59,753 nucleotides of DNA from Bacteroidota bacterium (GCA_005884665.1 VBAT01000016.1:16697-76449); one strand, 5' to 3'. Shown: positions 16,526-25,889, counted from the stretch's first letter. Numbers and translations are program-made. The notes: a model not told the origin generated them from the sequence alone.

Positions 16526-17905
16526 ATGCTTTACAGAAAAAATATACTGACTGCCGTTTTTCTTCTTTTTGTTGGGGTCATTGCAGCTCAGGGACCAAAA
16601 AAAGCAGTAGCAGACAAGATCATTGCAGTGGTCGGCGACCGGATCATCCTCTATTCAGATATAAAGAACTCGATAGCGGACATTGTCCGCCAGGGTGGGG
16701 CCAATACGCTTCCGCCGGATGCAGAATGCCTGATCACCGAACAGGCAATTGTTTCCAAAGTATTGATGCTGCAGGCTGAAAAAGATTCATTGCCGGTAAC
16801 GGATGAAGAAGTAGAAGCCGAACTGGACCAACGTGTACGTTATTATATCACGCAGCTCGGCACCAAAGATCTCCTGGAAGAATATGCAGGCAAATCTGTG
16901 TACCAGATCAAAGATGACGCAAGAGAATCTGTGAGGGAACGAAAGCTGGCTGAAGCCATGCAGCAAAAAATTGTCGGTAATGTCAAGATCACACCGACCG
17001 AAGTAAAAACCTATTTTGATAAAATACCAAAGGACAGTCTTCCATTCTTTGAATCGGAACTGGAAATATGCCAGATACTTCTTTATCCCAAAGCCTCACG
17101 GGACCTGGAGCAGTATATCGTCACCGAAATGAACAATTACAAAAAGCAATTGGAAAATAAGGTTACCAGTTTTGAGCAATTGGCCAAGCGTGTTTCAGAA
17201 GGTGAAGCAGAAGAGATCCGTGGCCGCTCCTTCCAGATCAATAGAAATGAAAAGAACTGGGACCCTGTATTTCTTTCGAGTGCTTTCCGTCTTAAACCCG
17301 GAGAAATATCGGCGCCTATCAAGTCCAAATTCGGGTACCATCTTATTCTAATGGTTGAAAGGAACGGTGATGATGCAATCGTGAGACATATCCTTCGGAT
17401 TCCCCCGGTTACAGATGCAGAGATTGCCCAGTCAAAGGCCAGGCTCGATACTGTTCGTTCTAAAATACTGGCTGGCACATTAAGCTTTAATGAGGCCGCA
17501 ACCAAGTATAGCGATGATGAAGCCGCGAAATTTTCAGGCCCCTGCGTACTCAACCGCGAAGGCGCCCCATATGTTACCATCGATCAGTTGGACAAGGAAA
17601 TGGTCGCATCCGTTGGTAAAATGAAAGTGGGGGATATATCCCTTCCTACAGCATTTACCGGCGATCAGAATAAAAAAGGTGTCAGGGTTATCTACCTTAA
17701 ATCACGTTCTGAACCGCACCGGATGAATATGCGTGATGACTACAGCAAGATATCCCAGATGGCGCTGGAAGAAAAGAAAGCGCTGGTACTGGATAAGTGG
17801 CTGAAGACAAAAATTCCAACTTACTACATCATGGTGGATAATGAATCATCCGCCAGTTGCCCGAGGGTCCAGAAGTTTGCCAGCACAGATACTAAAGGCT
17901 TTTAA
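16526..17905 (+). CDS. surA: periplasmic peptidyl-prolyl isomerase/chaperone SurA
   Basis: 459 residues from ATG 16526 (chosen because the signal peptide LTAVFLLFVGVIAAQG then begins properly and the promoter box lies between this ATG and the upstream TTG). SurA N-terminal domain with KIIAVVGDRIILYSDI near 32, helical region to ~170, then two parvulin domains (~175-280, ~285-390; the first holds FQINRNEKNWD..FLSSAFRLKPGEIS and GYHLI). It escorts unfolded outer-membrane proteins through the periplasm. A second parvulin protein lies at 41198. Confidence 0.92.
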   Translation: MLYRKNILTAVFLLFVGVIAAQGPKKAVADKIIAVVGDRIILYSDIKNSIADIVRQGGANTLPPDAECLITEQAIVSKVLMLQAEKDSLPVTDEEVEAELDQRVRYYITQLGTKDLLEEYAGKSVYQIKDDARESVRERKLAEAMQQKIVGNVKITPTEVKTYFDKIPKDSLPFFESELEICQILLYPKASRDLEQYIVTEMNNYKKQLENKVTSFEQLAKRVSEGEAEEIRGRSFQINRNEKNWDPVFLSSAFRLKPGEISAPIKSKFGYHLILMVERNGDDAIVRHILRIPPVTDAEIAQSKARLDTVRSKILAGTLSFNEAATKYSDDEAAKFSGPCVLNREGAPYVTIDQLDKEMVASVGKMKVGDISLPTAFTGDQNKKGVRVIYLKSRSEPHRMNMRDDYSKISQMALEEKKALVLDKWLKTKIPTYYIMVDNESSASCPRVQKFASTDTKGF

Positions 17906-17909
17906 TTTC

Positions 17910-18289
17910 GAATTGATGCACTCTTCTTCTAGCCTCAGGGAGAACGCTGATCGTTATGATGAACATGATAAATCATGATCTCCGAAATTTTTAGCGATCA
18001 TATCAATCTGCGTTCAATAGATAAGGTCAGAGGTTTTCATATATCGGGGACAAGACATGTTCTTAATGCGGACTCTTCTTCTAACCTGGGTGAGAACGCT
18101 GATTGTCATGATCAACATGATAAAATATGATCTGCGAGGAATCTTAACGATCATATCAATCCGCGTTCAAAATCTGAGCTCGAATTGATGCGGACTCTTC
18201 TTCCAGTCATAGTGAGAACGCTGATTGTCATGATGAACATGATAAATTATGATCTGCGGAAATCTTAACGATCATATCAATCTGCGTTC
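17910..18289. repeat. three copies of a ~105-base repeat with inverted ends
   Basis: Each copy starts AATTGATGCGGACTCTTCTTC (first copy slightly different) and contains a 74-75 base core at 17942-18015, 18095-18169 and 18216-18289. The core begins GAACGCTGATTG and ends CAATCTGCGTTC, an inverted pair with one mismatch, with an AT-rich hairpin-prone middle (CATGATAAATTATGATC). Spacing between copies is 153 and 121 bases. Fills the gap after surA; the remaining 170 bases up to purF hold only the purF promoter. Confidence 0.8.
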
Positions 18290-18435
18290 AAAATATAACG
18301 TCAGGGTTTCCTCGATTCAACAAATCAACCTTTTATTTGTTACCGTGGTTCAGGCGCATTTTCTTTTAAAAACTTGACATCCGTCATGTAAGACAACAGG
18401 AAAGAATTTAATGTTTTCTATTGCTTCAATCGCCC

Positions 18436-18443
18436 TAACTTTG
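18436..18443 (+). promoter_or_regulatory. -7 box TAACTTTG of purF
   Basis: TAnnTTTG match 17 bases before the purF ATG. Confidence 0.55.
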
Positions 18444-18460
18444 CGCCTTCTTCAGTATAC

Positions 18461-20308
18461 ATGAGCGATCCGATCAAACACGAATGTGGGTTAGCATTCA
18501 TCCGGTTGAGAAAATCTTTCTCGTATTATCACCAGCGATACGGTACAGTGATGTGGGGGCTTAACAAGCTCTATCTTCTTATGGAGAAGCAGCATAACCG
18601 TGGTCAGGATGGTGCCGGTGTGGCAACCGTTAAACTTAATGTCGAGCCCGGATATCCTTTTATGCAACGTATCAGGAGCAATGCGCCACAAGCTATCGCC
18701 GATATTTTTCAGCAGATCGGTAAAGAGATCGATGAACTGGAAAAATATCACCCGGGTATTCGCAATCATCCGGGGTTAATGAAAGGGCATGTCAACTTTT
18801 TAGGGGAGCTCCTGTTGGGTCATTTAAGGTACGGCACCCAGGGAAAAAACAAACTCGAATATTGCCACCCTTTTATAAACAGGGATACCATTCCAGCCCG
18901 CAATCTTGCATTGGCCGGCAATTTCAATATTGTAAATACAGATGAGTTGTTCACTCTCATAGGCAAGGAACCGAGTGAAAACATGCGCTTCAGCGACCTT
19001 GCTGCCATGATTGAGCTCATGCATACTTTTTTATGCCAGGAAGACGAACTGTCCCCGGGAAAGCTGGATATAAAAAAAGTTCTGAAAAAATCACTGCCTT
19101 TGTTTGACGGGGGATTTCATGTAGGTGGCTATACTGGCAACGGAATTGGTTTTGTTTTCCGGGATGCTCATGGTATCCGGCCTTCTTATTATTATATCAA
19201 TGACGAAGTGGTGGTAGCTGCATCGGAAAGAGCCGCCATCAGGACCACGTTCAATGTTGGCGAAAATGAAGTAAGGGAACTGATGCCGGGCCAGGCCCTC
19301 ATCGTAGATGAAACCGGCGAAATAGAGATTGCACAGGTACTGGAACCTAAAGAAAGAAAAGCGTGCAGCTTTGAACGCATTTATTTTTCGCGGGGAAGTG
19401 ATGAAAAGATTTATAAGGAAAGATCGGCACTCGGATATAACCTCAGCGAACAGGTACTGAATGCAATCGACTATGACCTGAAGAACACGATCTTTTCATT
19501 TATTCCCAACACTGCAGAAGTGGCGTTCTATGGCATGGTGAAAGGGATGGAAGATTATCTTACCCGCACCAAGATCGAAAAGATAATGAGCTGGGGCAAC
19601 AATTTTGACGAAAATAAACTCAGCGAGTTGCTCAACCGTCGCATTCGCATTGAAAAAGTCGCGATCAAGGATGTGAAGATGCGGACATTCATCACCGAGG
19701 ATGCAAGCCGCAACGAAATGGTGCAACACGTCTATGATGTCACCTATGGAACAGTGCGGCCCGGCCAGGATACACTGGTGGTGATAGACGATTCCATTGT
19801 CCGTGGCACCACGCTGAAAGAAAGCATCGTTCGAATGCTGGCAAGGCTGAAACCAAAACGGATCGTTATTGTTTCTTCTTCCCCCCAGATACGTTATCCG
19901 GATTGCTATGGCATCGACATGAGCAAGATGGGTGATTTTATTGCCTTTAACGCGGCAGTCGAATTAATGAAAGAACGGGGAAAAGGAGATTGCCTGCAAG
20001 AAATATTACAACAGTGTAAGGAATTACAGCGTACCGGGCAGTTGCATACGGAAAACGTTGTAAAGAGGCTGTACCAGTCATTTACGGCAGAAGAAATTTC
20101 AAAAAAAATAGCCAGCCTGATCACACCTCCCGAAATTTCTGTTCCAATTGATGTGATATTCCAGAGCATAGAAGATCTTCATAAGTCCTGTCCCAATAAC
20201 TTAGGGGATTGGTATTTTACAGGCAACTATCCCACTCCCGGCGGAAACAAAGTGGTGAATAAAGCTTTCATCAATTATATGGAAGGAAAGAATGTAAGAG
20301 GTTATTGA
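18461..20308 (+). CDS. purF: amidophosphoribosyltransferase (long Bacteroidota form)
   Basis: 615 residues, about 110 longer than E. coli PurF. The N-terminal Ntn glutaminase begins at Cys9 (HECGLAF), which must be exposed by removal of the first residues; QHNRGQDGAG and LLGHLRYGTQG are the glutaminase motifs. The C-terminal PRTase carries the PRPP site VVIDDSIVRGTT near 440-451. It makes phosphoribosylamine from PRPP and glutamine, the first step of purine synthesis. Extra length is spread over insertions around 85-105 and the C-terminus (560-615). sixA-like gene follows after 28 bases, probably co-transcribed. Confidence 0.92.
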   Translation: MSDPIKHECGLAFIRLRKSFSYYHQRYGTVMWGLNKLYLLMEKQHNRGQDGAGVATVKLNVEPGYPFMQRIRSNAPQAIADIFQQIGKEIDELEKYHPGIRNHPGLMKGHVNFLGELLLGHLRYGTQGKNKLEYCHPFINRDTIPARNLALAGNFNIVNTDELFTLIGKEPSENMRFSDLAAMIELMHTFLCQEDELSPGKLDIKKVLKKSLPLFDGGFHVGGYTGNGIGFVFRDAHGIRPSYYYINDEVVVAASERAAIRTTFNVGENEVRELMPGQALIVDETGEIEIAQVLEPKERKACSFERIYFSRGSDEKIYKERSALGYNLSEQVLNAIDYDLKNTIFSFIPNTAEVAFYGMVKGMEDYLTRTKIEKIMSWGNNFDENKLSELLNRRIRIEKVAIKDVKMRTFITEDASRNEMVQHVYDVTYGTVRPGQDTLVVIDDSIVRGTTLKESIVRMLARLKPKRIVIVSSSPQIRYPDCYGIDMSKMGDFIAFNAAVELMKERGKGDCLQEILQQCKELQRTGQLHTENVVKRLYQSFTAEEISKKIASLITPPEISVPIDVIFQSIEDLHKSCPNNLGDWYFTGNYPTPGGNKVVNKAFINYMEGKNVRGY

Positions 20309-20336
20309 TAAAACTTAGCTTGTCATTACTACATGT

Positions 20337-20834
20337 ATGAAACAGTTATTGCTAGTCCGTCATGCAAAGAGCGACTGGAGTACTCCTTCATTAAGCGATT
20401 TTGATCGCCCTTTAAATGATCGCGGAAAAAAAGATGCACCGGTGATGGCCGAACGCCTGCTCGACAAAAAGATAAAGATCGATGCATTTATTTCCAGTCC
20501 TGCCAAACGAGCTAAAAAGACAGCCTCCATTTTTGCCAAAGCTTATAAAATAGATAAGGATGACATCATTTTTAAGGAAGTATTGTATGGTGCTGCTGTT
20601 GACGCATTCTACGATGTAATAAGTAAGGTAAGCGATAAGTACGACAGCATTGCTGTGTTTTCACATAATCCCGGGATAACCGATTTTGCCAATAGTCTTA
20701 CAGAAGCCAGGATAGATAACATACCTACTTGCGGCATTTTTGCCATAAAAATAGACACGAAGCACTGGAAGAATTTTGCGGAAGCAAAGAAGGAGCTTTT
20801 ATTTGTCGATTATCCCAAGGCTGAGCACGAATAG
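20337..20834 (+). CDS. sixA: SixA-like phosphohistidine phosphatase
   Basis: 165 residues of the histidine phosphatase superfamily: RHAKSDWS near 8-15 with the nucleophilic His9, a second Arg near 56 (SPAKRAKKT) and VFSHNPGI with His near 123. Short single-domain members remove phosphate from His residues of signalling proteins; substrate here unknown. Downstream of purF on the same strand. Confidence 0.85.
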   Translation: MKQLLLVRHAKSDWSTPSLSDFDRPLNDRGKKDAPVMAERLLDKKIKIDAFISSPAKRAKKTASIFAKAYKIDKDDIIFKEVLYGAAVDAFYDVISKVSDKYDSIAVFSHNPGITDFANSLTEARIDNIPTCGIFAIKIDTKHWKNFAEAKKELLFVDYPKAEHE

Positions 20835-20841
20835 CCCTGAT

Positions 20842-21747
20842 TCAACCCGGCTCAATTTCAATTTTCTTTTTCCTACTTACCAGGAATACACCCAATAAGA
20901 TCAACATACCTGCAAATGCTTTTTGCCAGGTAAGCTGTTCATGAAAAAATAAAACGGCGATCGCCACCGCAAATACCAGTTGTACATACATATAGGCGCT
21001 GGTTATTCCGGGCCCTAATACGCGGATTCCATATGCATTAAAAACATAGGCAAGGAACGTTCCTGCAAAAACAATAAAGAATAATGTTGATTGAGCTGGC
21101 AAATCAAATTGCTGCCATTTAATTTCTCCAAATTGCATCCATCCTAAAGGCAACATCATCATAAAACCAAAAGTAAAGACCCATCTTACGACCTGTAAAG
21201 GAGTATATCGTTCCATCAGCGGTTTTACAAGGATAAAATAAAAAGCATAGGATATCCCATTCAGCACAATGAATATATCGCCCAGCAAATAATCTTTTGG
21301 CTGGCTGGCGCCCTGTCTTCCTGTAATTAATAGAACGGAACCGGCAATGCCGAGGACCAGGCCTGCAACTTTTAAGATCGTCATGCGTTCTTTCAGTATC
21401 CATAGTGCCAGCAGGGTGATCAGGATAGGCGAACAGAGCATCAGCAATGAAGCATGAATAGCGGTAGTCATTGTCAGTCCTTTAATGAACAGCATCTGGT
21501 TGATCGTTACTCCCAGCAGCCCGCAAAGCGCCAGCCTGCCCATGTCTTTTCGCCTCATCGTCGTTTTGTTCCTGGCAAATAGCCAGAGCGTCCAAAACAA
21601 TATAAGACTACCACCTACCCGGAGAAGGTTCAATGCATAAGGTCCAACCAGCGATGGAGAAATATCTTTTACGAGGCTATAGTTTATCGCAAAAAATAGA
21701 TTGGTCAGCAGTACTGCGATATGTGCTTTTGCGGAGACTTTAACCAT
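20842..21747 (-). CDS. EamA/DMT-family transporter
   Basis: 301 residues from the ATG at 21747 (MVKVSAKAHIAVLL); the frame could start 14 codons earlier at 21789 but a TATCTTTG box at 21762-21769 lies in that stretch. Ten hydrophobic segments in two homologous halves of five, each an EamA repeat (…LLGVTINQMLFIKGLTMTTAI… and …FLAYVFNAYGIRVLGPGITSA…). Metabolite exporters of this family are diverse; no substrate can be named. C-terminus basic (SRKKKIEIE). Confidence 0.88.
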   Translation of the reverse strand: MVKVSAKAHIAVLLTNLFFAINYSLVKDISPSLVGPYALNLLRVGGSLILFWTLWLFARNKTTMRRKDMGRLALCGLLGVTINQMLFIKGLTMTTAIHASLLMLCSPILITLLALWILKERMTILKVAGLVLGIAGSVLLITGRQGASQPKDYLLGDIFIVLNGISYAFYFILVKPLMERYTPLQVVRWVFTFGFMMMLPLGWMQFGEIKWQQFDLPAQSTLFFIVFAGTFLAYVFNAYGIRVLGPGITSAYMYVQLVFAVAIAVLFFHEQLTWQKAFAGMLILLGVFLVSRKKKIEIEPG

Positions 21748-21761
21748 AGTCAGATGAAGCG

Positions 21762-21769
21762 CAAAGATA
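21762..21769 (-). promoter_or_regulatory. -7 box TATCTTTG of the EamA gene
   Basis: TAnnTTTG match, 14 bases before the chosen ATG. Confidence 0.45.
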
Positions 21770-21789
21770 ATTGAGGGATCAATGCTCAT

Positions 21790-21808
21790 CCCGCTTTTTG
21801 GCGGGACG
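21790..21808. repeat. TCCCGC…GCGGGA hairpin between two minus-strand genes
   Basis: TCCCGCTTTTTGGCGGGA, same end words as the palindromes in the pseudo-tRNAs. It lies just beyond the end of the glycosyltransferase gene (stop at 21813) and upstream of the EamA start, so it may also act as a terminator. Confidence 0.5.
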
Positions 21809-21812
21809 AGAT

Positions 21813-22982
21813 TTATTTTGAGATGCTACCGACAAACTGGGCAAGAACCGTTTCGAGACCCGGTTCATTTAGCACAGGCAAAGAATAAGAAAACGATTTA
21901 GCCGCCTGTAAAGCCGATGAAAGTGAAAATCCTTTTTGTGGAATGCACAGGGCCGCTTTTTTTTCGTGAAGATACCGGCCCAGGTATTCCTGTTCGGTTT
22001 GCCCAGGCGTTGGAATAAGGATACTTTTCTTCCCAAGTTTTACAATGTCCATGATAGTGCTATAACCACTCCGGCTGATGACATAGCCAGCCCGGTTCAT
22101 CTCAATATTTAGCTCGGGCGCAGACAGGTGGTTGTAAAATTTTATCGTGTTGGTGGAAGGAATAAGCTGAAGGCTACCCGGTAGTCCGCGAACAACTATA
22201 GCCCGGCCGGGATAGTGGGCAATATCATTTATAATTATCTCTTCCAGCAGGGTTCGCTGCGGTTCAGGGCCGGATAAGATGATAAGTAAGTCAGTATCGA
22301 AACCAGCGGAAACACCGTCAATCATTTCCATCCTGGAGAGCGGACCGAGATATTTTAGCGGGATAGATGGCTTTTTTGCCGGATGCGAAAGCTCACCCGA
22401 TAAACCAGGACCTTGTTGCACATCGGGTATCCAACATTCGGTGAAACGACTGATATAGCTGTAATTCCTTTTTCGCAATAATACTTCGGACCATTTTCCA
22501 AACGGGCTTTTAATGGCCAGTTGGTGCGTAATAAAAACACAGGGAACAGTTGGATGATATAAGCCATAGCGATTGTCGGAGATCACTGCATCGAAACTGT
22601 AGTCGTTGATCTTTTCTTCTAACCACTCGTGTTCATGCCGGATCATTTTGAGTATCCTGGGCGATTGTACAAGCATGTTCCAAAGCAAGGCGATACGTGA
22701 CTGGCCATATTTTACACGGTATCCGGGTAAAGACAGGAACCGCAGCTGCGGGAATTCAAGTTTCAACAGCTCTTCCTGTGCTCCATCGCCTGCCAGCCAT
22801 ACATCGCAGTCCAACGCCGATAAACCGTTGATTATGGGAATGCAACGCGTGGCATGCCCAAGGCCCCAATCGAGAGGGGCCACCAGGATGCGAGGTTTAC
22901 GTAAAACCGGGTCTTCCCCGGCAGGGGATTTTCCCTTAGTATCCCGCGCGATCTTAAAATTTTCCTGTTTCAAGGCCGGCAC
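21813..22982 (-). CDS. MurG-like (GT28-type) glycosyltransferase
   Basis: 389 residues. GT-B fold: N-terminal half with the GLGHATR loop near 40 and a Rossmann pattern (ILVAPLDWGLGH; DCDVWLAGDG), C-terminal half with LLIILSGPEPQR near 230, and a UDP-sugar-binding region SRSGYSTIMDIVKLGKKSILIPTPGQTEQEYLG near 300-335, like the C-terminal domain of MurG. True murG is usually in the division cluster, so this is probably a paralogue acting on another lipid or glycan; acceptor unknown. The first ~25 residues are poorly conserved-looking and the start could be later, but no Met is available. Confidence 0.85.
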   Translation of the reverse strand: MPALKQENFKIARDTKGKSPAGEDPVLRKPRILVAPLDWGLGHATRCIPIINGLSALDCDVWLAGDGAQEELLKLEFPQLRFLSLPGYRVKYGQSRIALLWNMLVQSPRILKMIRHEHEWLEEKINDYSFDAVISDNRYGLYHPTVPCVFITHQLAIKSPFGKWSEVLLRKRNYSYISRFTECWIPDVQQGPGLSGELSHPAKKPSIPLKYLGPLSRMEMIDGVSAGFDTDLLIILSGPEPQRTLLEEIIINDIAHYPGRAIVVRGLPGSLQLIPSTNTIKFYNHLSAPELNIEMNRAGYVISRSGYSTIMDIVKLGKKSILIPTPGQTEQEYLGRYLHEKKAALCIPQKGFSLSSALQAAKSFSYSLPVLNEPGLETVLAQFVGSISK

Positions 22983-23062
22983 ACACTATTTTGTTTGTAA
23001 AATAGTTTTAATTTAGGGATCAAAGATCGCTACTCCCTGGAAACCATTTAGAATCCGGTAAA

Positions 23063-23218
23063 ATGAAAATTATGAAATCGAAAAATAAAATACTCTTAGT
23101 GCTTTTGCTGGCGGGCATGGTTGTTGTCTCGGCATGCAGTAAGAACTATTATTCAGGTACGGGCAAAGGCGGCGCGGGTTGCGGTTGTCCCAGTCATAAA
23201 GGAATGTCAGGATATTAA
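23063..23218 (+). CDS. small lipoprotein with a GCGCP tail
   Basis: 51 residues. Type II signal peptide: KSKNKILLVLLLAGMVVVSAC, lipobox VSA-C, then a mature peptide of about 30 residues rich in Gly with GAGCGCP and ending KGMSGY. The three Cys (one acylated, two in GCGC) could bind a metal or form a disulfide. Likely an outer-membrane-anchored envelope peptide; function unknown. A small cytoplasmic protein gene follows after 9 bases. Confidence 0.7.
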   Translation: MKIMKSKNKILLVLLLAGMVVVSACSKNYYSGTGKGGAGCGCPSHKGMSGY

Positions 23219-23227
23219 AAGACGGCC

Positions 23228-23473
23228 ATGATGAAAACTCCTAACAGGGATCTTTTGATGCTCCTTAAAAACGGTTCAGTCAGTGAGCAGGCTATTGAGC
23301 GGGAAGTCAAATGGCTCAATCATATGCTGATCCAGGCAGAATCACCAGAGCAATTCTGTATAGCTCACGAATTGGTCACCCGCCATTCCATTACTTCGAA
23401 ATCTAAAAAGATACTACAGGCCATTCGGTTTGCCGAACTGAAGCCGTTTAATTTCCTTCTCAATAAGAACTAA
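23228..23473 (+). CDS. conserved-looking small protein, unknown
   Basis: 81 residues, helical (two long amphipathic helices expected, EQAIEREVKWLNHMLIQ and EQFCIAHELVTRHS), no signal or membrane segment. Probably co-transcribed with the small lipoprotein gene in front. Its end overlaps by four bases the end of the convergent gene at 23470. Not recognised. Confidence 0.6.
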   Translation: MMKTPNRDLLMLLKNGSVSEQAIEREVKWLNHMLIQAESPEQFCIAHELVTRHSITSKSKKILQAIRFAELKPFNFLLNKN

Positions 23474-24525
23474 TGTTTCTTTGGAGCCTGTTTACCAGGC
23501 TGAGGCCTTATCTCCGGTCGACGTGGGGGTGGAACTTCGATATTGATATCATTCAGTAGTTCGGTCTTGTTCTCGATCTTATCAGGTGTAATGAACCGAA
23601 ATCCCTTTACCCGGATAATAGTATCCTCCTGTTCGTAATAACAAATGGTCTGTCCTAAGAATATAGTAGGAATTCCTTTTTTATAGTAGGTTCTTGTCTG
23701 TATTGACTGGTTTGTGCCGGGTTCTCGGCGCCAATTTCCAATCCATTTCTCTTTCTTTGAAATCAATAACGAAGACTGTTCGATATCCGTTTTATACCTG
23801 GCATGATCCGGGAATAAGATAGAAAGAGAGTCCGGGTTCCCATTTGAAAAACGCGTGATTTCCTCCTCGAGGTTTTGGGCAAGAGTTTGACCGAATGAAT
23901 AATAGTTGTCGAGTACTATCTCGGCAAGAATAGAATTGAGGGCCCGCCTGTAGAAACTACAATTGGCGTATAGATATTTTATGACAGCCCGCTGGGCTCT
24001 CAACAACTCGGAATGAGAAAAGCGTTTGGTTTCTGTCCGTATCCGGGCTTGATAAGCTGTATCCGCGTTTAATAGGCTATCGCATTGGGACACTAGCGCC
24101 CAGATCACAGTCTTTTTTTTATCAGCTCTAATCTTATCACTGACACAGGAGCAAAGCTTTTCGTTGGCGATTTCGAGTAGTTTTTGGAACCGAAGCAGGT
24201 CTACCTGTTGATTTTTCCAGAAGATGTCAGGAGGTAGAGTTTTGTAAATGGTCTCGGCCATTTTGATCATCAGTGAGTCGCCATCTTTCATCAAAATATT
24301 TTGCTGTTCCTTTCTTGCATTCCTGAAGGTTGGATTTTGGACATTCAATACCCAGCTAGTCGCCGTATATAATTGATCGAAGAATGTAATTTCCGGTTTA
24401 CCTCCTGCCTGGAGAAAAGCGCCGTTAAATTCAGTTTGCAGTTTGCTAAAGGCTGTAGAATCTTTCTGGGAAAAAGAGACGAGTGTGACGCCGCAAAAAA
24501 AAGCGGTGACTATAAAGAGTTTCAA
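23470..24525 (-). CDS. secreted protein of unknown function (TTG start overlapping the aminotransferase stop)
   Basis: 351 residues if started at the TTG at 24523-24525, which gives a clean signal peptide (KLFIVTAFFCGVTLVSFSQ) and overlaps the stop of the upstream aminotransferase as ATTGA. The open frame extends to 24612, but that part lies inside the aminotransferase and has no function-like sequence. The mature part has a mixed helical core with four or more Cys (CSC, C near 150 and 195) and a Pro/Arg-rich C-terminus (PPPRRPEIRPQPGKQ). Family not recognised. Translational coupling with the aminotransferase is likely. Confidence 0.7.
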   Translation of the reverse strand: MKLFIVTAFFCGVTLVSFSQKDSTAFSKLQTEFNGAFLQAGGKPEITFFDQLYTATSWVLNVQNPTFRNARKEQQNILMKDGDSLMIKMAETIYKTLPPDIFWKNQQVDLLRFQKLLEIANEKLCSCVSDKIRADKKKTVIWALVSQCDSLLNADTAYQARIRTETKRFSHSELLRAQRAVIKYLYANCSFYRRALNSILAEIVLDNYYSFGQTLAQNLEEEITRFSNGNPDSLSILFPDHARYKTDIEQSSLLISKKEKWIGNWRREPGTNQSIQTRTYYKKGIPTIFLGQTICYYEQEDTIIRVKGFRFITPDKIENKTELLNDINIEVPPPRRPEIRPQPGKQAPKKH

Positions 24526-25778
24526 TCGATTTTTTTTAAGGCTTCTCTCAATTTTCCGATCATCTGGCTGATCTCGTCTTTCCTGCATGTGCCGACACTC
24601 AGGCGGTACCACGGATTGCTACGGTCGGTACCAAAAGCATAGAAGGGCACGACAGCGAGACCGGCCTCATTCAATATATAAGAAGTCACCTCACTTTGAG
24701 ATTCCAGTATCTTGCCTGCCGGTGTTTTTTTACCTGCCAGGTCTATCCTGATCGTAAGATAAATAGCGGCTTCGGGGGCTATCGCATCTACAGGCAATCC
24801 TTCTTTTTTTAACTGGCTGAATCCATCATAGATGCTATGCAATCGTTCTTCTATCTCTTTTTTGAAATGCGATAAATATTTTTTTATGCCTTCACGGTTA
24901 TGAAGATAATGTGCCACCGCTTTCTGCTCAGCCATTGGTGCCCAGGCGCCTAAATGTGTAAGAATGGCTTTCATTTTACTGATCACACTGGCCGGACCCA
25001 GACTCCATCCCACTCTGACACCAGTCGCCGCAAATACCTTACTGATAGCATCAATAAAGATGGTATAGTTGCGCATCTCAGGACGCAGGGACACCGGGTT
25101 GTAGTGCTGAATGCTGCCATAAGTGAGGTGCCAGTACATCTGGTCGTACATAACATATAATTTCTTTTGGCCTTCACCACGTCTCTGGTTTTCTTCGATC
25201 ACCATGTCACAAATAGATGCAAGAGCATCCTTTTTAAACGTGGTACCCGTCGGGTTTTGTGGTGAGCACAAAGAAATAAGGACTGCATCTTTTATATGAG
25301 GGCGGAGTTCATCTGCCACCGGCATAAAATTATTTTCCGCTTTGGTCTGTATCACTACATGCTCGCCGCCAACGAAATGCGTGTAGTGATTATTATTCCA
25401 GCTCGGAACAGGATAAATGATCTTATCGCCCTTGTCGCATATTGCGCGGAATACAGCATAAATGAGAGGTCTGCCTCCAGAAGCTACCAGTATTTCGCTG
25501 GTGCCGTAGTCCAGGCCTTCCATGTCCTTGGTAAACGAAAGGATTGCTTCTCGAAGGTCGAGGTTGCCTTCGGCAGCCGGATAATTAGTAAAATGTTTCC
25601 GATATGCCTCTACAATGGCATCTTCCAGTTCTTTGGGTATGGGAAATATAGCGGGATCGAAGTCGCCAACAGTAAAGTTATAAATGTGCTCACCCTGCCT
25701 GATCTTTTCTCTTATTTCACCTCCCAGCTTTACAATTTCAGATCCTATCAGGGTTTCCGATAAATAAGAAAGTTTCAT
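24522..25778 (-). CDS. PLP-dependent aminotransferase, class I/II (aspartate aminotransferase-like)
   Basis: 418 residues. Fold-type I: NPTGTTF near 187 (PLP/substrate), MYDQMYW with the Tyr/Asp pair, and the Schiff-base Lys in DAISKVFAATGVRVGW near 250; C-terminal Arg in NPWYRLSVG binds the substrate carboxylate. Substrate is probably aspartate or a related amino acid but this cannot be fixed by eye. Promoter box TACTTTTG lies 16 bases before the ATG. Confidence 0.9.
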   Translation of the reverse strand: MKLSYLSETLIGSEIVKLGGEIREKIRQGEHIYNFTVGDFDPAIFPIPKELEDAIVEAYRKHFTNYPAAEGNLDLREAILSFTKDMEGLDYGTSEILVASGGRPLIYAVFRAICDKGDKIIYPVPSWNNNHYTHFVGGEHVVIQTKAENNFMPVADELRPHIKDAVLISLCSPQNPTGTTFKKDALASICDMVIEENQRRGEGQKKLYVMYDQMYWHLTYGSIQHYNPVSLRPEMRNYTIFIDAISKVFAATGVRVGWSLGPASVISKMKAILTHLGAWAPMAEQKAVAHYLHNREGIKKYLSHFKKEIEERLHSIYDGFSQLKKEGLPVDAIAPEAAIYLTIRIDLAGKKTPAGKILESQSEVTSYILNEAGLAVVPFYAFGTDRSNPWYRLSVGTCRKDEISQMIGKLREALKKID

Positions 25779-25794
25779 TGCCCATCCTTTGCGA

Positions 25795-25802
25795 CAAAAG
25801 TA
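25795..25802 (-). promoter_or_regulatory. -7 box TACTTTTG of the aminotransferase
   Basis: TAnnTTTG match on the minus strand, 16 bases before the ATG at 25778. Confidence 0.5.
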
Positions 25803-25837
25803 CTTTGAATAGGCCAGATAGCAAGACCGCCGGCCTC

Positions 25838-25876
25838 AAAAGAAGAATGGTCGCCCTCGGCGACCATTCTTCTTTT
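25838..25876. terminator. strong hairpin terminator
   Basis: An 18-bp perfect stem (AAAAGAAGAATGGTCGCC and its complement) with the three-base loop CTC and A/T-tracts on both sides. It ends transcripts of the minus-strand gene whose stop is at 25890. Confidence 0.85.
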
Positions 25877-25889
25877 TATTTTTTAGCTT

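Noticed and set aside
17942..18289. Possible CRISPR array
   Set aside because: Only three units, each over 70 bases with inverted ends; spacers of unequal length; no cas genes nearby.
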